Part shown: positions 61,864-64,000 of the stretch, piece by piece
How positions within the stretch are numbered: the first letter of the stretch is position 1
How the letters are laid out: each line of letters starts with the position of its first letter
Source: Claveliimonas bilis
GTDB lineage: Bacteria; Bacillota; Clostridia; Lachnospirales; Lachnospiraceae
DNA: 64,000 nt
Reading direction: 5' to 3'
Assembly (NCBI RefSeq): GCF_020892095.1
Contig: NZ_AP024845.1
Location: 62,001 to 126,000 of the forward strand
Position numbers and translations under genes: made by a program
The notes under the pieces: model-generated
Seen by the model: only the letters and a program-made list of their open reading frames with translations
The model's database searches: none
What the model was told of the DNA's origin: nothing

Positions 61864-63399
61864 TTAGTCTACCGGAATCCGAGAATCAATATTAGGCTGG
61901 ATATACCCTCCGTCAATGGCATTTAAAACAACTATCATATCACTAAAAGGAGTGGTTCCCAAAGTTCCAAAAGTCACTTCGTGTCCCACAGTAAAGACCC
62001 AAACCGGCACAAGCCACGCTCCGTCGGGATTCTCAAATGCCGGGACATTTGCTCCGCGAAGCTGGACATCTTTAATCTCATAATAATAGATATCTCCATA
62101 GTCCTCCTCCCCATACTTTGCCAGAGAAACATACAGTAGATGATCATATAATTTTTCTTTTATTTCATCAAAAGATAATAATTCAGTATTCTCTGCTATC
62201 GTCCCTACCTTTTGGGAAAGATTATCCCATTCAAACTGCATGATCCCTTCCCCGGTCACAATAATACGAATTTGCTCCGTAGCAAAAGGAGGGGCATAAA
62301 CTTCTTCCGGCAGATCATTAAAAGGCTGCTGAAACGGCTGTTCATATCCTGCAAGCTCTCCCGCCTTCCGATTGTAATAAATGGAGAATCCGTAATCTGT
62401 GATTCCCTCATCCTGATTCACGCCTGCCATACTCTCACCCTCTGCATTTCCAACCGTCCTGCAGCATCCCGTCATCGTGTAATCATTAAGTCCGAGATCT
62501 TCTAATACTTTTCCGCACATCGCAACTGCTTCTTCCTCCGAAATTGTAAAACGGTCTGTATCGTTCATCTCTGTTTCTATCCACTGAAGATATTCCAGAT
62601 AGTTTTGACCGATCTGCAAAAGCTCACAGTTTTTCAATTTTTTTGCCAATTCTTTTTCGTCTATAAAATTCCCCTGCTGAAAAAGAAAATTTGTGGTACT
62701 TCCAACGTCCTCATCATAGTCGATCGCATAAATCAATGGATCCGTTTTCTTCCCGCAATCTACCCTTGCCCGAAATCCGATCTTCTCATCTGTATCAAAA
62801 TAAAATTTACTGTATCTCGGTGCTATAGAACCGCTCTTTGTCTGTATCCGTTCGTACTCTGTCTGGCATGGCTTATCAAGTTTCACCTCCACAGACTCTT
62901 TGCTCTCTTTTGGCGGCGCATCCTGCAACAGTTCATCAATTTGGCCTGTTTTGGCATCTATGATCTCCTGATCGTCAAATCCCCACTCTCCTTTGCCTTG
63001 CTGGAGAATTTCCTTTTCTTCCTCAAGGCGCGCTTTGCTCATCTCCGGCTCCTTATACAGCGGATTTCCGTCCGAAAAATACTCACAAAGCTGCTCCAGC
63101 AGTTCCCCTGTCATATGCTGCACTTCCAACTCATATACCGGTGCATTATAAATCTGAGGAAGATTGATCTGACAGTCCGCCTTGATGGATACTGCTATGT
63201 TTCCTTTTTCTACCGATTCCTGCCACTGATCTGGCGCTCCAAAGTCCTTGGGTATTTGCGACTCCTTTGGAAGAATACTGTCCTTTGGCAGTCCCTTAGA
63301 CTTATCAAGCACAATCTCCTCTTCCGGAGTCTCTTGACAGGCAGCTAAAGATAATACCATACATAAAACGCAGCAAATGGATAATATCTTTCTTTTCAT
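61864..63399 (-). CDS. Large lipoprotein (DUF6034-like) of the exporter operon
   Basis: 511 residues. Signal peptide with lipobox SLAACQ (Cys about 20). The rest is extracytoplasmic; it has ISEEEAVAMCGKVLEDLGL (about 300), DYGFSIYYNRKAGELAGYEQ and a C-terminal WLVPVWVFTVGHEV, recalling peptidase-propeptide/YcdB-like folds, and I associate it with the DUF6034 lipoproteins of Lachnospiraceae from memory. ATG at 63399 has GGAGG upstream. First gene of the four-gene operon; function unknown. Confidence 0.72.
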   Translation of the reverse strand: MKRKILSICCVLCMVLSLAACQETPEEEIVLDKSKGLPKDSILPKESQIPKDFGAPDQWQESVEKGNIAVSIKADCQINLPQIYNAPVYELEVQHMTGELLEQLCEYFSDGNPLYKEPEMSKARLEEEKEILQQGKGEWGFDDQEIIDAKTGQIDELLQDAPPKESKESVEVKLDKPCQTEYERIQTKSGSIAPRYSKFYFDTDEKIGFRARVDCGKKTDPLIYAIDYDEDVGSTTNFLFQQGNFIDEKELAKKLKNCELLQIGQNYLEYLQWIETEMNDTDRFTISEEEAVAMCGKVLEDLGLNDYTMTGCCRTVGNAEGESMAGVNQDEGITDYGFSIYYNRKAGELAGYEQPFQQPFNDLPEEVYAPPFATEQIRIIVTGEGIMQFEWDNLSQKVGTIAENTELLSFDEIKEKLYDHLLYVSLAKYGEEDYGDIYYYEIKDVQLRGANVPAFENPDGAWLVPVWVFTVGHEVTFGTLGTTPFSDMIVVLNAIDGGYIQPNIDSRIPVD

Positions 63400-63467
63400 A
63401 CATTTATCCTCCACACCCATATCTTCTTCCTTTTACAGGACTATTTATATATTGTATTGTTGATATT

Positions 63468-63496
63468 ATTATAAGATAAATTATCAGTATATTCAA
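63468..63496 (-). promoter_or_regulatory. Promoter of the lipoprotein-exporter operon
   Basis: Minus-strand TTGAAT (63491-63496), 17-bp spacer, TATAAT (63468-63473). Confidence 0.7.
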
Positions 63497-63541
63497 TCAT
63501 ATGTTAATCTGTTTTTTGAATTTTCCAACTCTCTTACAAAT

Positions 63542-63574
63542 AAAAAACAGCAGTACCCATAAGATACTGCTGCA
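63542..63574 (-). terminator. Terminator of the toxin-antitoxin pair
   Basis: Minus-strand CAGCAGTA / TACTGCTG hairpin (63548-63572) followed by TTTTTT. Confidence 0.85.
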
Positions 63575-63584
63575 CACATTTTTC

Positions 63585-63845
63585 TTAAATATCATAATGA
63601 TACCTACAAGCCAGAATGTAAACATTATTTTCATCTATTCTATATACCAACCTGTCAGTGTCATTTATTCTTCTGCTCCAGAATCCAGACAGATTTCCAA
63701 CCAACGGCTCTGGTTTTCCTATGCCTGTATTCCCATTTCTTGATATGTCATCCAGAAGGCGATTTATTTTCTTCAATGTTTTCCGGTCTTCCGTCTGCCA
63801 ATATATATAGTCTTTCCATCCATTTTCTGTAAAAACTTTATTCAT
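63585..63845 (-). CDS. yoeB: YoeB-family mRNA interferase toxin
   Basis: 86 residues, normal for YoeB/Txe. MNKVFTENGWKDYIYWQTED start, PEPLVGNLSGFWSRRINDTD and RLVYRIDENNVYILACRYHY hold the catalytic Glu, Arg and C-terminal His-Tyr. It cleaves mRNA on the ribosome when free of antitoxin. The start lies inside the antitoxin gene end (8-nt overlap). Confidence 0.93.
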   Translation of the reverse strand: MNKVFTENGWKDYIYWQTEDRKTLKKINRLLDDISRNGNTGIGKPEPLVGNLSGFWSRRINDTDRLVYRIDENNVYILACRYHYDI

Positions 63846-64000
63846 CGCCCGCCTCATCCAGATTGTGCATGGAAACCATTCCCTGTTCTAATTGTTTCTT
63901 AGACTCCATCAGCCAGTCATAATTTGTCTTATTCCCGACAAGATGCAGATTTTCCATCATATTGTTATAAGATTCTTCCGAAATCATAACCACATTTTTA
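63838..64000 (-). CDS. YefM/Phd-family antitoxin, 5' end outside window
   Basis: C-terminal 53 residues: VVMISEESYNNMMENLHLVG and a tail ending NLDEAGDE. The VMISEESYN motif is typical of YefM/Phd antitoxins, whose C-terminus wraps the toxin. The N-terminal DNA-binding part lies beyond base 64000. Confidence 0.88.
   Translation of the reverse strand, partial: KNVVMISEESYNNMMENLHLVGNKTNYDWLMESKKQLEQGMVSMHNLDEAGDE

Noticed and set aside
1-64000. Prophage, insertion sequence or CRISPR array
   Set aside because: No transposase, integrase, phage structural gene or regularly spaced direct repeats were seen; the tRNA-Thr is not followed by a recombinase gene or a duplicated tRNA end.

Overview
The window looks like the chromosome of a gut-type anaerobic Firmicute, most likely Lachnospiraceae (Clostridium cluster XIVa). 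This rests on the moderate GC content, strong AGGAGG-type ribosome sites, TTGACA/TATAAT promoters, the yicC-gmk-rpoZ-rimO-pgsA-cinA operon, a fused permease/binding-protein polyamine transporter, a bacterial-type RNase P RNA and an archaeal-style pyrB-pyrI pair. Most genes lie on the minus strand. I see no phage, insertion sequence or CRISPR array. The species assignment is inference.

Layout. 1-11.5 kb: 3' part of ilvN, an ABC-F ATPase, cstA, a divergent MoxR-type AAA+/VWA pair, a degV-DMT transporter-DUF362 ferredoxin group and an NCS2 nucleobase permease. 11.5-18.4 kb: rarA, an FMN reductase and a polyamine-type ABC operon (cupin-XRE regulator, potA with a large insertion, potB, fused potCD). 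18.4-24 kb: a GntR-controlled peptide-use operon with one intact S9 peptidase, one S9 peptidase interrupted by an in-frame TGA, and a membrane protein. 24-26.4 kb: a small CC/Se-motif selenoprotein whose reading frame crosses a TGA (Sec30-Cys31), divergent from an IscU-like scaffold and a GGGtGRT protein; I regard this as the most interesting locus. 26.4-35 kb: a long operon from yicC to a zinc-ribbon topoisomerase III, including a GNAT-membrane-RsiV-like fusion. 35-42 kb: rqcH, pheA with a DUF815 ATPase, and pyrBI. 42-50.8 kb: RNase P RNA, rnhA, moaB, a second topB, ppk1 and a Crp/Fnr regulator divergent from a ferredoxin. 51-59 kb: asd, argH, queH, a two-gene NitT/TauT-type ABC system, metal-dependent hydrolases, an HD protein and tRNA-Thr(CGT). 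59.5-64 kb: an ABC-2 exporter operon led by a large lipoprotein, then a YefM/YoeB toxin-antitoxin pair cut by the window edge.

How parts fit together. Several regulator/target units are readable from DNA: the XRE-cupin gene with an inverted repeat over its own -35; the GntR gene bracketed by two 24-bp AT-only palindromes; and the Crp/Fnr gene facing a ferredoxin across one 5-4-5 palindrome placed about 41 bp upstream of the expected ferredoxin start site. Two copies of a 45-nt perfect palindrome with a conserved flank follow asd and rnpB directly, and their inner stem bases differ in a pair-preserving way. Because the organism apparently reads UGA as selenocysteine in one gene, the second in-frame TGA (S9 peptidase) was examined too; there I favour a nonsense mutation.
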